A DNA stretch of 64,000 nucleotides from Maritimibacter sp. 55A14 (lineage in GTDB: Bacteria > Pseudomonadota > Alphaproteobacteria > Rhodobacterales > Rhodobacteraceae), in assembly GCF_003122205.1 (NCBI RefSeq), contig NZ_QEYE01000002.1, positions 62,001 to 126,000 on the forward strand, written 5' to 3'. The notes below the pieces were generated by a model, which was not told the origin of the DNA, searched no databases, and saw only the letters and a program-made list of their open reading frames with translations. A program made the position numbers and the translations under genes. How positions within the stretch are numbered: the stretch's first letter is position 1; the number at the start of each line of letters is the position of its first letter. This document shows positions 27,478 to 36,446 of the stretch, piece after piece.

Positions 27478-28143
27478 ATGAAGAAATCGCCCGAGGCGTT
27501 CCGAACGATCAGCGAAGTCGCCGAATGGCTGGAGACGCCCGCGCATGTTCTCCGCTTCTGGGAAAGCCGGTTCAGCCAGGTGAAGCCGGTCAAGCGGGCC
27601 GGCGGGCGGCGTTATTACCGGCCGTCTGACATGCGGCTTCTGGGCGGCATCAAGACATTGCTCCACGATGACGGCGTGACGATTCGCGGCGTGCAGAAAA
27701 TCCTGCGCGAGCAGGGCGTGAAACATGTCGCCGGCCTGTCGCCACCGGTGACTGTGGGCGAGGCGTCCACGCCGGAGGCGGCAAATCGACCCGCCCCGGC
27801 GACAGGCCGGACGCCGAGCAGGCGCGCGCGGCCGGAACCCGCCCCGGATGCCGAAGCCGTTGCACCGGGCGACGGGATCCCGGCCCCCACGACCGAGCCC
27901 GCACCGCGGGAGCCTCATACGACGCCGGTGACACCGCTGCACGAACCCGGACCCGATCCCGCCGCACCTTCCGAAACGGCGGCTGCCGATCTGCCGCCGA
28001 CCGCGCCCGTGGCGCGGGAGTTGACGGTCGCGGTCGCGTCGGTCGAGGCACTGAACCCGCGTATGCGCAACCAGGTCGCCTTGCTCTGTGACCGGCTTGA
28101 GGCGCTGCGTGACCGGATGTCAGAGCCCCCCGCCTCCGAATGA
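27478..28143 (+). CDS. MerR-family transcriptional regulator
   Basis: 221-aa regulator with an N-terminal winged helix-turn-helix (about 8-75: [34 protein letters not shown]). The remainder is a low-complexity Pro/Ala/Glu-rich linker (about 95-180) and a short C-terminal helix (about 185-215) rather than a known effector domain; no metal-binding Cys is visible. This gene is constantly next to ihfA in Rhodobacterales and other alphaproteobacteria; its target is unknown to me. Confidence 0.85.
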   Translation: MKKSPEAFRTISEVAEWLETPAHVLRFWESRFSQVKPVKRAGGRRYYRPSDMRLLGGIKTLLHDDGVTIRGVQKILREQGVKHVAGLSPPVTVGEASTPEAANRPAPATGRTPSRRARPEPAPDAEAVAPGDGIPAPTTEPAPREPHTTPVTPLHEPGPDPAAPSETAAADLPPTAPVARELTVAVASVEALNPRMRNQVALLCDRLEALRDRMSEPPASE

Positions 28144-28178
28144 CCGGACCCCGCGTGCAAAACGGCGCGCTTTCATGC

Positions 28179-28208
28179 TTGCGCGCCCCCTTCGATCCGC
28201 TCTATACG
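28179..28208 (+). promoter_or_regulatory. candidate tRNA-Pro promoter
   Basis: TTGCGC (28179-28184), 18-nt spacer, TATACG (28203-28208). Initiation would be a few bases before the mature tRNA end at 28217. Confidence 0.45.
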
Positions 28209-28216
28209 TCCGCCGT

Positions 28217-28294
28217 CGGGCCGTGGCGCAGCCTGGTTAGCGCGTCCGTCTGGGGGACGGAAGGTCGCGAGTTCGAATCTCGCCGGCCCGACCA
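28217..28294 (+). tRNA. tRNA-Pro (anticodon GGG)
   Basis: 78 nt including encoded CCA. Acceptor stem CGGGCCG/CGGCCCG pairs perfectly (7 bp), D stem GCGC/GCGC, anticodon stem TCCGT/ACGGA with loop CTGGGGG (anticodon GGG at loop positions 34-36), T stem GCGAG/CTCGC with loop TTCGAAT, discriminator A. Lies in the gap between the merR gene and dcd. Confidence 0.97.
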
Positions 28295-28324
28295 TTCAAG
28301 AGAAGCGAACCAGGGATCAGGGGC

Positions 28325-29410
28325 ATGAGTCACACCGCCGGTGTATTGCCCTCCCAGGCCATTTCCGGGCTGATCGCCAGCGGCGCCATCGCCGCCGAGC
28401 GCCCGGTGCCCGTCGACCAGATCCAGCCCGCCAGCCTCGACCTGCGGCTGGGAAGCACCGCCTACCGGCTGCGCGCCTCGTTCCTGACAGGCAGCGGGCG
28501 CAGCGTGGCCGAGCGGCTGGACGAGTTCACCATGCACCGGATCGACCTGACCGATGGCGCGGTGCTGGAAAAAGGCTGCGTCTATCTGGTGCCGCTCATG
28601 GAGAGCCTGGCGTTGCCCGGCGATATCCAGGCGGTCGCGAACGCCAAAAGCTCCACCGGGCGGCTCGATCTCCTGACCCGGCTGGTCACCGACCGGGGGG
28701 TGGAGTTCGACCGCATCGCGCCGGGTTATGCCGGACCGCTCTATGCCGAGATATGTCCGCGCAGTTTCTCGGTGCTGGTGCGGCCGGGAATGCGGCTCAA
28801 CCAGGTCCGCTTCCGCCGCGGCCACGCGGTACTTAGCGATGCGACGCTGGCCGATCTGCACGCCCGCACGCCGCTCGTGGACGGCACGCCGCATATCGAC
28901 GGCGGGCTCGGCTTCTCGGTCGATCTGGAACCGGGCCCGCAGGATCTTGTGGGCTGGCAGGCGCGGCCCCATACCGGGGTGATCGACCTCGACCTGATCG
29001 GGCAATACGACCCGCTGGAGTTCTGGTCGCCAATCCGCACGCAAGCGCGGCATATCATCCTCGATCCCGGCGCCTTCTACATCCTGGTCAGCCGCGAGGC
29101 AGTCCATATCCCGCCCGATTGCGCGGCCGAGATGGCCCCCTACCTGGCCATGGTCGGCGAGTTCCGCGTCCATTACGCGGGTTTCTTCGATCCCGGCTTC
29201 GGCCATGCGCCGGCCGGCGGCGCGGGCGCGCGCGGCGTGCTGGAAGTGCGCTGCCACGAGGCGCCTTTCGTGCTGGAACACGGGCAAGGCGTGGGACGGC
29301 TCGTCTACGAGCGCATGGCCGAGGTGCCAGAGCGGCTTTACGGCGCCGACATGGCGTCGAACTACCAGGGCCAGGGCCTGAAGCTCAGCAAGCATTTCCG
29401 CGCGCCCTGA
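28325..29410 (+). CDS. dcd: 2'-deoxycytidine 5'-triphosphate deaminase (long alphaproteobacterial form)
   Basis: Deaminates dCTP to dUTP for thymidylate supply. The 361-aa product is about twice the length of E. coli Dcd (193 aa) and appears to hold two dUTPase-like beta-barrel halves (about 1-180 and 185-361). The first half has the family core NAKSSTGRLDLLTRLVTDRG (about 99-118) with the catalytic Ser/Arg region. This long form is common in alphaproteobacteria. Confidence 0.88.
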   Translation: MSHTAGVLPSQAISGLIASGAIAAERPVPVDQIQPASLDLRLGSTAYRLRASFLTGSGRSVAERLDEFTMHRIDLTDGAVLEKGCVYLVPLMESLALPGDIQAVANAKSSTGRLDLLTRLVTDRGVEFDRIAPGYAGPLYAEICPRSFSVLVRPGMRLNQVRFRRGHAVLSDATLADLHARTPLVDGTPHIDGGLGFSVDLEPGPQDLVGWQARPHTGVIDLDLIGQYDPLEFWSPIRTQARHIILDPGAFYILVSREAVHIPPDCAAEMAPYLAMVGEFRVHYAGFFDPGFGHAPAGGAGARGVLEVRCHEAPFVLEHGQGVGRLVYERMAEVPERLYGADMASNYQGQGLKLSKHFRAP

Positions 29411-29436
29411 AGCGGCACGGCGGGTACGCCGCCTTC

Positions 29437-30501
29437 CTACCCCTCCAGGATGCGCGCCACCAGCAGGCGCTCCAGCGGCGGCAGAGCGGCGGCGAGCCCC
29501 AGCCCGGCGCGCGCGGCGCCGCGGCGCAGGGTATTGCCACCCAGCAGCAACCGCCGGCCCCACTCGCTCTGACAGATGACGCGCGCGCCCGCCGCGTGGC
29601 GGCAGTCGTGGTAGCCCTCAAGCCCGCCCTCGGCGAAGCGCCGCGCCAGATCGGCGGCGTCGCTGATGCCCAGGTTCATCCCCCGCCCGCCGACCGGTGA
29701 ATGGCAATGCGCTGCGTCACCTGCCAGGAAAACCCGCGCCGTGGCGTAGCGCGCGACCTGCCGGATCGAGATGGTAAATGTGTCGCTTCGCCGGATGGCT
29801 CTCACGTCCATCGCCACCGGCAGGGCCGCCAGCGCGTCCGGGGTGTTGGAGATCACGCGAAACCGAGCCGACTCCAGCGGCACCACGATTACGCCCCGGC
29901 CCCGCGCCAGCAGAAACATCTGGAAGGCCTGCGGATCGCGCCAGTCCGCTGCGTCCACATCGGCGATCGACCAGGTTTCGGGCAGGTCGAAGCCGTCGAA
30001 CGCGATGCCGAGTTCCTCGCGCACCCGGCTGCCGACGCCGTCGGCCCCGATGACATGCGAAAACCGCGCTTCCGCGCCAGAGATCCGGACGCGCACATGG
30101 TCCTCCCGCTCCTCCAGCGACTCCAGTTCCGCGCCGAAGCGCACCCGGCCGCCATGATGCTCGAACGCAGCGCGCAGATGCGTCTCGGTGCGGTCCTGCG
30201 CCAGAGCGAAGAGCCGCCGGTCGGGGTCGGGATCGCGGTCGAACCGCAGACTGCCGAAGCGGTGCCGGCCGAGATGGAAAAACGCCCGCGGAACGGCGAT
30301 CGCCTCGTCACGGATCGCATCCGCGGCGCCCGAGGGCGCCAGAATCCGCATGCTGGACGGCAGGATGCCAACGGCGCGGGACAGGGGCGATGGCGCCAGT
30401 TTGCGGTCGATCACCTCCGGCACCTGCCCGCGCCGCACCAGTTCGACCGCAGCGGTGAGCCCGGTGGGCCCCGCACCGACAATGAGGATACGCCCGGTCA
30501 T
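29437..30501 (-). CDS. FAD-dependent aromatic-type monooxygenase
   Basis: 354-aa group A flavin monooxygenase: dinucleotide fold GAGPTGLTAAVELVRRG at the N terminus (about 8-24), DG motif IGADGVGSRVREELG (about 150-164) and the FAD/ribityl GD motif AGDAAHCHSPVGGRGMN (about 260-276). Members hydroxylate phenols and similar substrates with NAD(P)H; none can be inferred here. The ATG at 30501 has GGAGG 4 nt upstream. It is shorter than UbiH-type enzymes (about 400 aa). Lies 41 nt downstream of the cupin gene. Confidence 0.85.
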   Translation of the reverse strand: MTGRILIVGAGPTGLTAAVELVRRGQVPEVIDRKLAPSPLSRAVGILPSSMRILAPSGAADAIRDEAIAVPRAFFHLGRHRFGSLRFDRDPDPDRRLFALAQDRTETHLRAAFEHHGGRVRFGAELESLEEREDHVRVRISGAEARFSHVIGADGVGSRVREELGIAFDGFDLPETWSIADVDAADWRDPQAFQMFLLARGRGVIVVPLESARFRVISNTPDALAALPVAMDVRAIRRSDTFTISIRQVARYATARVFLAGDAAHCHSPVGGRGMNLGISDAADLARRFAEGGLEGYHDCRHAAGARVICQSEWGRRLLLGGNTLRRGAARAGLGLAAALPPLERLLVARILEG

Positions 30502-30542
30502 CGCGCCTCCGGCGCTATCGCGTGAACGCACCGGGTGCCGCG

Positions 30543-30893
30543 TCAGAGGCTGCGCGCATCCGGCAGATAGACCGCCAGCAGGCAGCCGCCAACGGTCGAT
30601 GAATTGTGCCTTGTGCCCGAGCGCAGCCAGACGAGGTCGCCGGGCCGGTAGACATGCCCGTCATGGTCGGTCAGGTCGCCCTCGATCAGCAGGAACTCCT
30701 CGTCGCCCAGATGCTCATGCGCCTCGGTCGTGGTACCGGGCGCCATGCGGTAGACGTGAAAGCCATAGCCCGTGCGCCCGCCATTGACCTGAAGTACCTC
30801 GCCATCGGGCTGGCCGTCGCTGCCGGGAAAGGGCACGAAGGCGTCCTCGCGGATATTGGCCACGCGGCGGTCCTCGGGCGCGATCGGCTGCAT
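30543..30893 (-). CDS. cupin-domain protein
   Basis: 116-aa single-domain cupin. Motif 1 HEHLGDEEFLLIEGDLT (about 59-75) carries the His/His/Glu metal ligands; motif 2 PGDLVWLRSGTRHNSS (about 84-99) supplies the last His. Likely a metal-dependent dioxygenase-like or binding protein, or an anti-sigma-type (ChrR-like) cupin; no substrate evident. Begins 11 nt after the 67-aa gene and precedes the monooxygenase gene. Confidence 0.85.
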   Translation of the reverse strand: MQPIAPEDRRVANIREDAFVPFPGSDGQPDGEVLQVNGGRTGYGFHVYRMAPGTTTEAHEHLGDEEFLLIEGDLTDHDGHVYRPGDLVWLRSGTRHNSSTVGGCLLAVYLPDARSL

Positions 30894-30904
30894 GGGCCGC
30901 GGCC

Positions 30905-31108
30905 TCACATCCGGCCGATCTTGCGGGCCGTGCGCGCGCCCTGCTTCATGCGGCGCGAGGTCTGCCTGGCCTGGGCGCGGTCTTCCGGCGTCTCCGCCCC
31001 GTCGCCGCCCTTGCCGCGATTGGCGAAAACATCCACCCCCTTGTTGATGCCCGCATTGATCACGCGGCGCATCACCTGACGGATGATCATGTTGATGATC
31101 TGGTTCAT
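30905..31108 (-). CDS. 67-aa basic hypothetical protein
   Basis: Small protein with an amphipathic N-terminal helix (NQIINMIIRQVMRRVINAGI), then a Gly/Asp linker and a strongly basic C-terminal helix (ARQTSRRMKQGARTARKIGRM). No family recognised. GGGAGA lies about 7 nt before the ATG. It follows scpB by 30 nt, in the place where many Rhodobacterales have tatA. Confidence 0.7.
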   Translation of the reverse strand: MNQIINMIIRQVMRRVINAGINKGVDVFANRGKGGDGAETPEDRAQARQTSRRMKQGARTARKIGRM

Positions 31109-31138
31109 CCTGGCGTCTCCCTAAGGGTCGCCCCCTGC

Positions 31139-31810
31139 CTATTCGAACATATCGCTTTGGTCTTCGCTGTCCAACCCTTCGTCCTCCTCGTCCTCCTCGG
31201 CCCCCGAAAGGCCGGGCATGGCCGAGGGCGGCGGGCGGCTTTCCAGCAACCCGGCGGAACGCAATTCCGCAAGGCCGGGCAGGTCGCGCGCCGATTCGAG
31301 GCCGAAATGGTCGAGAAAGGTCTCGGTGACCACGAATGTCACCGGCCGGCCGGGGGTCATGCGGCGGCGGCCCAGCCGGATCCACTCCATTTCCATCAAC
31401 TGGTCGATGGTGCCGCGCGAAACCGAGACGCCGCGGATCTCCTCGATCTCGGCGCGGGTGACGGGTTGGTGGTAGGCGACAATGGCCAGGGTCTCGATCG
31501 CGGCGCGGCTGAGCTTGCGAGTCTCCACCGTCTCCTTGTGCATCAGGAAGCCCAGATCGGCGGCGGTACGCATCGCCCAGGCGTCGCCCACCCGCACCAG
31601 ATGCACGCCGCGGCCTTCGTAACGGCGACGCAGATGCATCAGCGCCTCGCCCACGTCGCAGCCATGAGGCAGCCGGGCCTCCAGGTCGCGCGCGGTGACG
31701 GGCTCGGCCGTGGCGAAAAGGATCGCCTCGACCATCCGCTCCTGCTCGGCCATCGGCGGCGCCTCGAAGAGGCTCTCGCGGACGGTTTCCGTGTCGTCGT
31801 CAGCGTCCAT
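31139..31810 (-). CDS. scpB: segregation and condensation protein B
   Basis: 223-aa kleisin-associated subunit of the SMC-ScpAB condensin. Two winged-helix domains (about 20-100 and 105-180) with the core [26 protein letters not shown]. Acidic C-terminal tail (about 190-223). Overlaps the scpA end by 11 nt. Confidence 0.95.
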   Translation of the reverse strand: [223 protein letters not shown]

Positions 31811-32600
31811 GCGCGGGGTCTTTCTTCTGTCTCAGGCGGATCGGGGCGAAGGTTTCGTCCTGGCTCAACTCTATTTCGCCGCGTTTTGCAAGCTCCAGCG
31901 AGGCCGCGAAGGTCGACGCGGTGGCCGAGCGGCGGCGGGCCGGTTCGGTCTGCCAGCCTTCGGGCAGGTAGCTGGCCAGATCGGTCCAGCTTCCGGCGAA
32001 GCGGATCAGCCCACGCATCTGCTCGAGCGCCTGGTCAAGCGTGAAGACCGCGTCGCGGTCCATCGCGTAGGGGCGGAACTCATCGCGGGTGCGCAGTCGC
32101 GCGTAGCCCTGCATCAGGTCGAGCAGCGTTGCGGTGTAGCGCACGCTGCGGATGCGGGTCACGTCCTCGGGCAGGCCACGCGCGAAGATGTCCCGGCCAA
32201 GCTGGTCGCGGCCCATCAGCTTCGCCGCCGCCTCGCGCATGGCGTGCAGCCGTTCGAGCTGGAAGGCCAGATGGGCGGCCAGTTCCTCGCCCGAGGGGCC
32301 ATCCTCCGCCGGGTCGGGCGGCAGCAGCAGGCGCGATTTCAGGAAGGCCAGCCAGGCGGCCATCACCAGGTAATCCGCGGCCAGTTCGATGCGCAACTGT
32401 TTGGCCTTCTCGATGAAGGACAGGTATTGCTCCGCCAGTTGCAGGACCGAGATTTTCAGCAGATCGACCTTTTGGGTGCGCGAGAGCGTGAGCAGCAGGT
32501 CGAGCGGCCCCTCGAACCCGTCCACATCGATGATCAGCGCCTCGGCCTCCAGCCGGGCGGCGACATCGCGACTCTCACAGCTTTCGTCAGATGCGGCCAT
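31800..32600 (-). CDS. scpA: segregation and condensation protein A
   Basis: 266-aa kleisin that links SMC heads. N-terminal FEGPLDLLLTLSRTQKVDLLKISVLQLAEQYL (about 28-60) is the family hallmark; the C-terminal winged helix ends in FAASLELAKRGEIELSQDETFAPI. Overlaps nagZ by 14 nt and scpB by 11 nt. Confidence 0.95.
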   Translation of the reverse strand: MAASDESCESRDVAARLEAEALIIDVDGFEGPLDLLLTLSRTQKVDLLKISVLQLAEQYLSFIEKAKQLRIELAADYLVMAAWLAFLKSRLLLPPDPAEDGPSGEELAAHLAFQLERLHAMREAAAKLMGRDQLGRDIFARGLPEDVTRIRSVRYTATLLDLMQGYARLRTRDEFRPYAMDRDAVFTLDQALEQMRGLIRFAGSWTDLASYLPEGWQTEPARRRSATASTFAASLELAKRGEIELSQDETFAPIRLRQKKDPAHGR

Positions 32601-33603
32601 GGCGCCCCCTGCCCGTCAGCGCGGAATATTCGGCCTCAAGCGCGGCGACATCGGCGGGCTCGGGCGGGCGGCGGGCTTCCAGAGCGGCCGCAGCGCGGGC
32701 GATGCCCGGCCCCTCCAGCGCCCCGGCGGCCGCCACAACATCCGCCATCTCCGCCGGATCGCCGTTGCAATGCAGGACCAGATCGCAGCCCGCCGCCCGC
32801 GCGGCGGCGCTGCGCCGGGTCATGTCGCCTTGCAGCGCGGACATGGAGATATCGTCGCTCATCAGCAGCCCGCCAAATCCGAACTCCTCGCGTATCATCC
32901 GGATCGCCGCCGCCGATTGCGTGGCCGGCGCCTCCGGGTCGAGACAGTCATAAACGATATGCGCCGTCATGCCGAGGGGAAGCTGCGCCAGAGCGCGGAA
33001 TGCCGCGAAGTCGCTGGCCTCCAGCACCGCGCGCGGGGCGGTCACGCGCGGCAGTTCCGCATGGCTGTCGCGGGTTGCGCGCCCGTGGCCCGGAATATGC
33101 TTGAGCACCGGCAGAACGCCGCCTGCCAGAAGCCCCTCCGCCGTGGCGCGCGCGGCCGGCACGACCGCCGCGAGCGTTTCGCCGTAGCAGCGGTTGCGCA
33201 ACACCGGGTGCGTGGCAGGCGTCGCGATATCCGCGAGCGGGGCGCAATTGCCGTCGATGCCCACCGCCGCCAGTTCCGCCGCAATCAGTCGTGCCCTGAG
33301 CCACATGGCGCGGGGGCCGTCGCGCGGACCCGTGGCCCGCATCTGGTCGAGCGCGGGCGGCCAGTCGCGCCAGTGCGGCGGACGCAGCCGGGCCACGCGC
33401 CCGCCTTCCTGATCGACGAAGACCGGGGCCGCGCGTCCCACCGCGTCGCGCAGATCGCCGGTCAGCCGCACAAGCTGCACCGGATCGGCCACGTTGCGTG
33501 CAAAAAGGATGAAGCCCCAGGGTTGCGCGCGGGCGAAGAAGCGGCGCTCCCCGCGTCCCAGAACCTCCCCCGCGCAGCCCAGGATCGCGGCGGCTGGCGC
33601 CAT
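32587..33603 (-). CDS. nagZ: beta-N-acetylhexosaminidase
   Basis: Family 3 glycoside hydrolase that trims GlcNAc from peptidoglycan fragments during cytoplasmic recycling. 338 aa with the signature VLKHIPGHGRATRDSH (about 158-173; catalytic Asp/His pair) and the nucleophile region LMSDDISM. No signal peptide, as expected for NagZ. TGATG overlap with the SPOR gene. Its place before scpA is conserved in Rhodobacterales. Confidence 0.94.
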   Translation of the reverse strand: MAPAAAILGCAGEVLGRGERRFFARAQPWGFILFARNVADPVQLVRLTGDLRDAVGRAAPVFVDQEGGRVARLRPPHWRDWPPALDQMRATGPRDGPRAMWLRARLIAAELAAVGIDGNCAPLADIATPATHPVLRNRCYGETLAAVVPAARATAEGLLAGGVLPVLKHIPGHGRATRDSHAELPRVTAPRAVLEASDFAAFRALAQLPLGMTAHIVYDCLDPEAPATQSAAAIRMIREEFGFGGLLMSDDISMSALQGDMTRRSAAARAAGCDLVLHCNGDPAEMADVVAAAGALEGPGIARAAAALEARRPPEPADVAALEAEYSALTGRGRHGRI

Positions 33604-34568
33604 CAGCGTGCGGTCACCGGGATGCAGGCCGCGTCGCGCGCCAGCATGGCCGAGCAGAACCGCCGGCTGTCGTCGAGCCCTTTGAACCCCGCGACACGCA
33701 GGCGGAAGAACCGCCGCCCGCTACTCTCGGCCTCCTGGATGACGCGCGACTTGCCCTCCAGCAGATCGTCATGGGCGGCCGTCAGCCGGTCCCATTCCGC
33801 GCGCGCGGTGGACGCGTCGTCGAAAGCACCAAGCTGGACCAGCCGGGTGCCCGGCGCGATCTCGGTCGGGTCGAGCTCGGGCGACTGCGCGGCGCTCACC
33901 GCTGCGGCGTCCGTCACGTTGCGCAGGGCGGCGACTTCAACGTCCGGGCGCGGTTTGGGCCGCGGCGAGAGATCGGGACCAGCCACATCTTCGGGCAGGG
34001 CCTCCACCGCATCAGACTCGCCGGCCTCCGCGGCCACGGCCACGGCCTCGCTGGCGGCCTCGGCCACTGCGGCACGCACCACCTCGTCCTCGGGGCTGAG
34101 TGCCAGCGGCACCGGCGCCTCATGCTCGGGCGCGGGCTCCAGCCGCAGCGCGGCCGGGATCGCCACGCCCTCTTCCAGCGCCTCCTCGCGCATCGGCGGG
34201 CGCAGCGCCGCGCGCGGCTTGTCCTCCTCGGCCAGCTCGACCGGCGGCGGGGCCAGAATGACCTTGTCCGCCGGACCATCGACGCCGCCCTCCGCCTGCA
34301 CGGAATTCACCGCCAGTCCCTGATGCGCGGCGTCCAGCCCGCCCGGCTCTTCCGGCGCCTCGCGCATCGGTCCTTCGAGCGCGCGTACCACGGGGATCTG
34401 CCCCACGTCGCGCATACCGAGCTGATAGCCCCAGACCGCAAGGCCCACGACCAGCCCGACCGAAACCAGCGCGCCGGCCCAGTTGATCACCGCGCCTGCG
34501 ACGCCGGGATCGTCCGGCACGCCGGACGCCGGATCCTCTTCATAGAGATCGTATTCGATATCTGCCAT
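33603..34568 (-). CDS. SPOR-domain membrane protein
   Basis: 321-aa bitopic protein: short acidic cytoplasmic N terminus, one transmembrane helix (about 27-49), a long acidic Pro/Ala/Glu-rich periplasmic linker (about 60-225) and a C-terminal SPOR domain (about 240-320; RLVQLGAFDDASTARAEWDRL, RVAGFKGLDDSRRFCSAML). SPOR domains bind denuded glycan at division sites. Between argS and nagZ, the usual context in this order. Confidence 0.88.
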   Translation of the reverse strand: MADIEYDLYEEDPASGVPDDPGVAGAVINWAGALVSVGLVVGLAVWGYQLGMRDVGQIPVVRALEGPMREAPEEPGGLDAAHQGLAVNSVQAEGGVDGPADKVILAPPPVELAEEDKPRAALRPPMREEALEEGVAIPAALRLEPAPEHEAPVPLALSPEDEVVRAAVAEAASEAVAVAAEAGESDAVEALPEDVAGPDLSPRPKPRPDVEVAALRNVTDAAAVSAAQSPELDPTEIAPGTRLVQLGAFDDASTARAEWDRLTAAHDDLLEGKSRVIQEAESSGRRFFRLRVAGFKGLDDSRRFCSAMLARDAACIPVTAR

Positions 34569-34653
34569 TGCTCCGCCTCTTGTCCGCCCGCTTATTGATG
34601 CGTGGCTTCGACTGCTCAGAGCCCGGACCGTGCGCCTTGATTTTGGGTGCCTG

Positions 34654-36399
34654 TCAGCGCATTTCCTCGACCGGGGTCACCCCAAGAATACCAAGACCGG
34701 ACGAAATAACAACGCCCACGGCCCGGCAAAGCGCGATTTTGGGCCGGGAAACCTCGGGCGCACCCTCCTGGAGGAAGCGTAGCGCGGGGTCTTCATGGCC
34801 CCGGTTCCACAGCGCATGGAACTCCGACGCCAGATCGTAGAGGTAAAAGGCAATCCGGTGCGGCTCGTGATGCCGGGCGGCCTGCTCCACCTGGCGGGGC
34901 CATTCGCCCAGCTTGCGCGCCAGCGCCAGCTCCGCCGGATGATCCAGCCCGGCAAGGTCGAGCGCGGCCAGTTCCGCGTCGTCCGCGGCGATCCCCGCCG
35001 CGGCTGCCTTGCGCATCACGGAAGCCTGGCGCGCATGGGCGTATTGAACGTAAAAAACCGGGTTGTCCTTGGATTGTTCCAGCACCTTGTCGAAATCGAA
35101 ATCCAGCGGCGCGTCGTTCTTGCGGGTCAGCATGACGAAGCGGGTCACATCCGGCCCCACCTGATCGACCACGTCGCGCAGGGTGACAAATGTGCCGGCG
35201 CGTTTCGACATCTTGAAGGGGGCGCCGTTCTTGTAGAGCTTCACGAGCTGCGTAAGCTTGATGTCGAGCGGCACGCGCCCCTCGCTCAGCGCCGAGACGG
35301 CGGCCTTCATCCGCTTCACGTAACCGCTGTGGTCGGCACCGAATACGTCGATCAACTCGTCGAAGCCGCGCTCGATCTTGTCGAAATGATAGGCGATGTC
35401 GGGCGCGAAATAGGTCCAGGCACCGTCGGACTTGCGGATCGGGCGGTCCACATCGTCGCCATGCGCGGTGGAGCGGAAGAGCGTCTGCTCGCGCGGCTCC
35501 CAATCCTCGGGCAGCTTTCCCTTTGGCGGCTCCAGCACGCCCTCATAGATCAGGCCCAGCCGTTCCAGTTCGGCCACCGCGGCCTCGATCCGGCCGGAGC
35601 CGTAGAGCGCCTTCTCGGAATAGAACACATCCATCGCGACGCCCAGCGACGCCAGGTCCGCGCGGATCAGTTCCATCATCTTGTCCGTGGCATAGGCGCG
35701 CAGTTCCGCCAGCCAGACGCCTTCGGGCTGATCGGCCCAGACCTCGCCCACCTCTTCGGCCAGCGATGCGCCCACCGGCACCAGGTAGTCGCCGGGATAG
35801 GTGCCGTCCTCGAAGGCGACCTCGCGGCCCAGGGCCTCCAGATAGCGCAGATAGACCGACCGGGCGAGTACATCGACCTGCGCGCCGCCGTCGTTTATGT
35901 AGTATTCCCGCGTCACCTCGAAGCCCGCATGGTCGAGCAGGCTGGCCAGCGCGTCACCGAAGACCGCGCCGCGGGTATGGCCCACATGCAGGGGGCCCGT
36001 CGGGTTGGCCGAGACGTATTCGACATTCATCCTCCGCCCGCGCCCCATCGTCGAGCGCCCGAAATCCGCACCCTCGCGCAACGCGGTGGCCAGAACGCCC
36101 TGCCAGGCGGCGGGGCTCAGGCGCAGGTTGAGAAACCCCGGCCCGGCAACGTCGGCACTTTCCACGCGCGGGTCGCCGGCGAGCCTTGCGGACAGCATCT
36201 CGGCAATGTCACGGGGCTTCAGCCCGGTGGGCTTGGCCAGAACCATCGCCGCGTTGGTGGCCATGTCGCCATGCGCGGGGTCGCGGGGCGGCTCCACCGT
36301 GACATTGGCATGGTCAAGCCCGGCCGGAAGCTCGCCGCCGGCGGCCATCGCCTCCAGACTGTCGGTCACCAGAGTTCTGATATCGGCAAAGAGGTTCAT
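34654..36399 (-). CDS. argS: arginyl-tRNA synthetase
   Basis: 581-aa class I synthetase. The HIGH-equivalent is [14 protein letters not shown] (about 129-142), and the KMSK-equivalent region reads [10 protein letters not shown]. The N-terminal Add-1 domain and the C-terminal DALR anticodon domain ([24 protein letters not shown]) are present. The ATG at 36399 is the family start; the frame remains open upstream only as a shadow of the antiporter gene. Confidence 0.96.
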   Translation of the reverse strand: MNLFADIRTLVTDSLEAMAAGGELPAGLDHANVTVEPPRDPAHGDMATNAAMVLAKPTGLKPRDIAEMLSARLAGDPRVESADVAGPGFLNLRLSPAAWQGVLATALREGADFGRSTMGRGRRMNVEYVSANPTGPLHVGHTRGAVFGDALASLLDHAGFEVTREYYINDGGAQVDVLARSVYLRYLEALGREVAFEDGTYPGDYLVPVGASLAEEVGEVWADQPEGVWLAELRAYATDKMMELIRADLASLGVAMDVFYSEKALYGSGRIEAAVAELERLGLIYEGVLEPPKGKLPEDWEPREQTLFRSTAHGDDVDRPIRKSDGAWTYFAPDIAYHFDKIERGFDELIDVFGADHSGYVKRMKAAVSALSEGRVPLDIKLTQLVKLYKNGAPFKMSKRAGTFVTLRDVVDQVGPDVTRFVMLTRKNDAPLDFDFDKVLEQSKDNPVFYVQYAHARQASVMRKAAAAGIAADDAELAALDLAGLDHPAELALARKLGEWPRQVEQAARHHEPHRIAFYLYDLASEFHALWNRGHEDPALRFLQEGAPEVSRPKIALCRAVGVVISSGLGILGVTPVEEMR

Positions 36400-36446
36400 T
36401 TCGGGCTTCCTTTCGCCGGGCGGGTGTAGCACTCCCCCGCCGCGCG

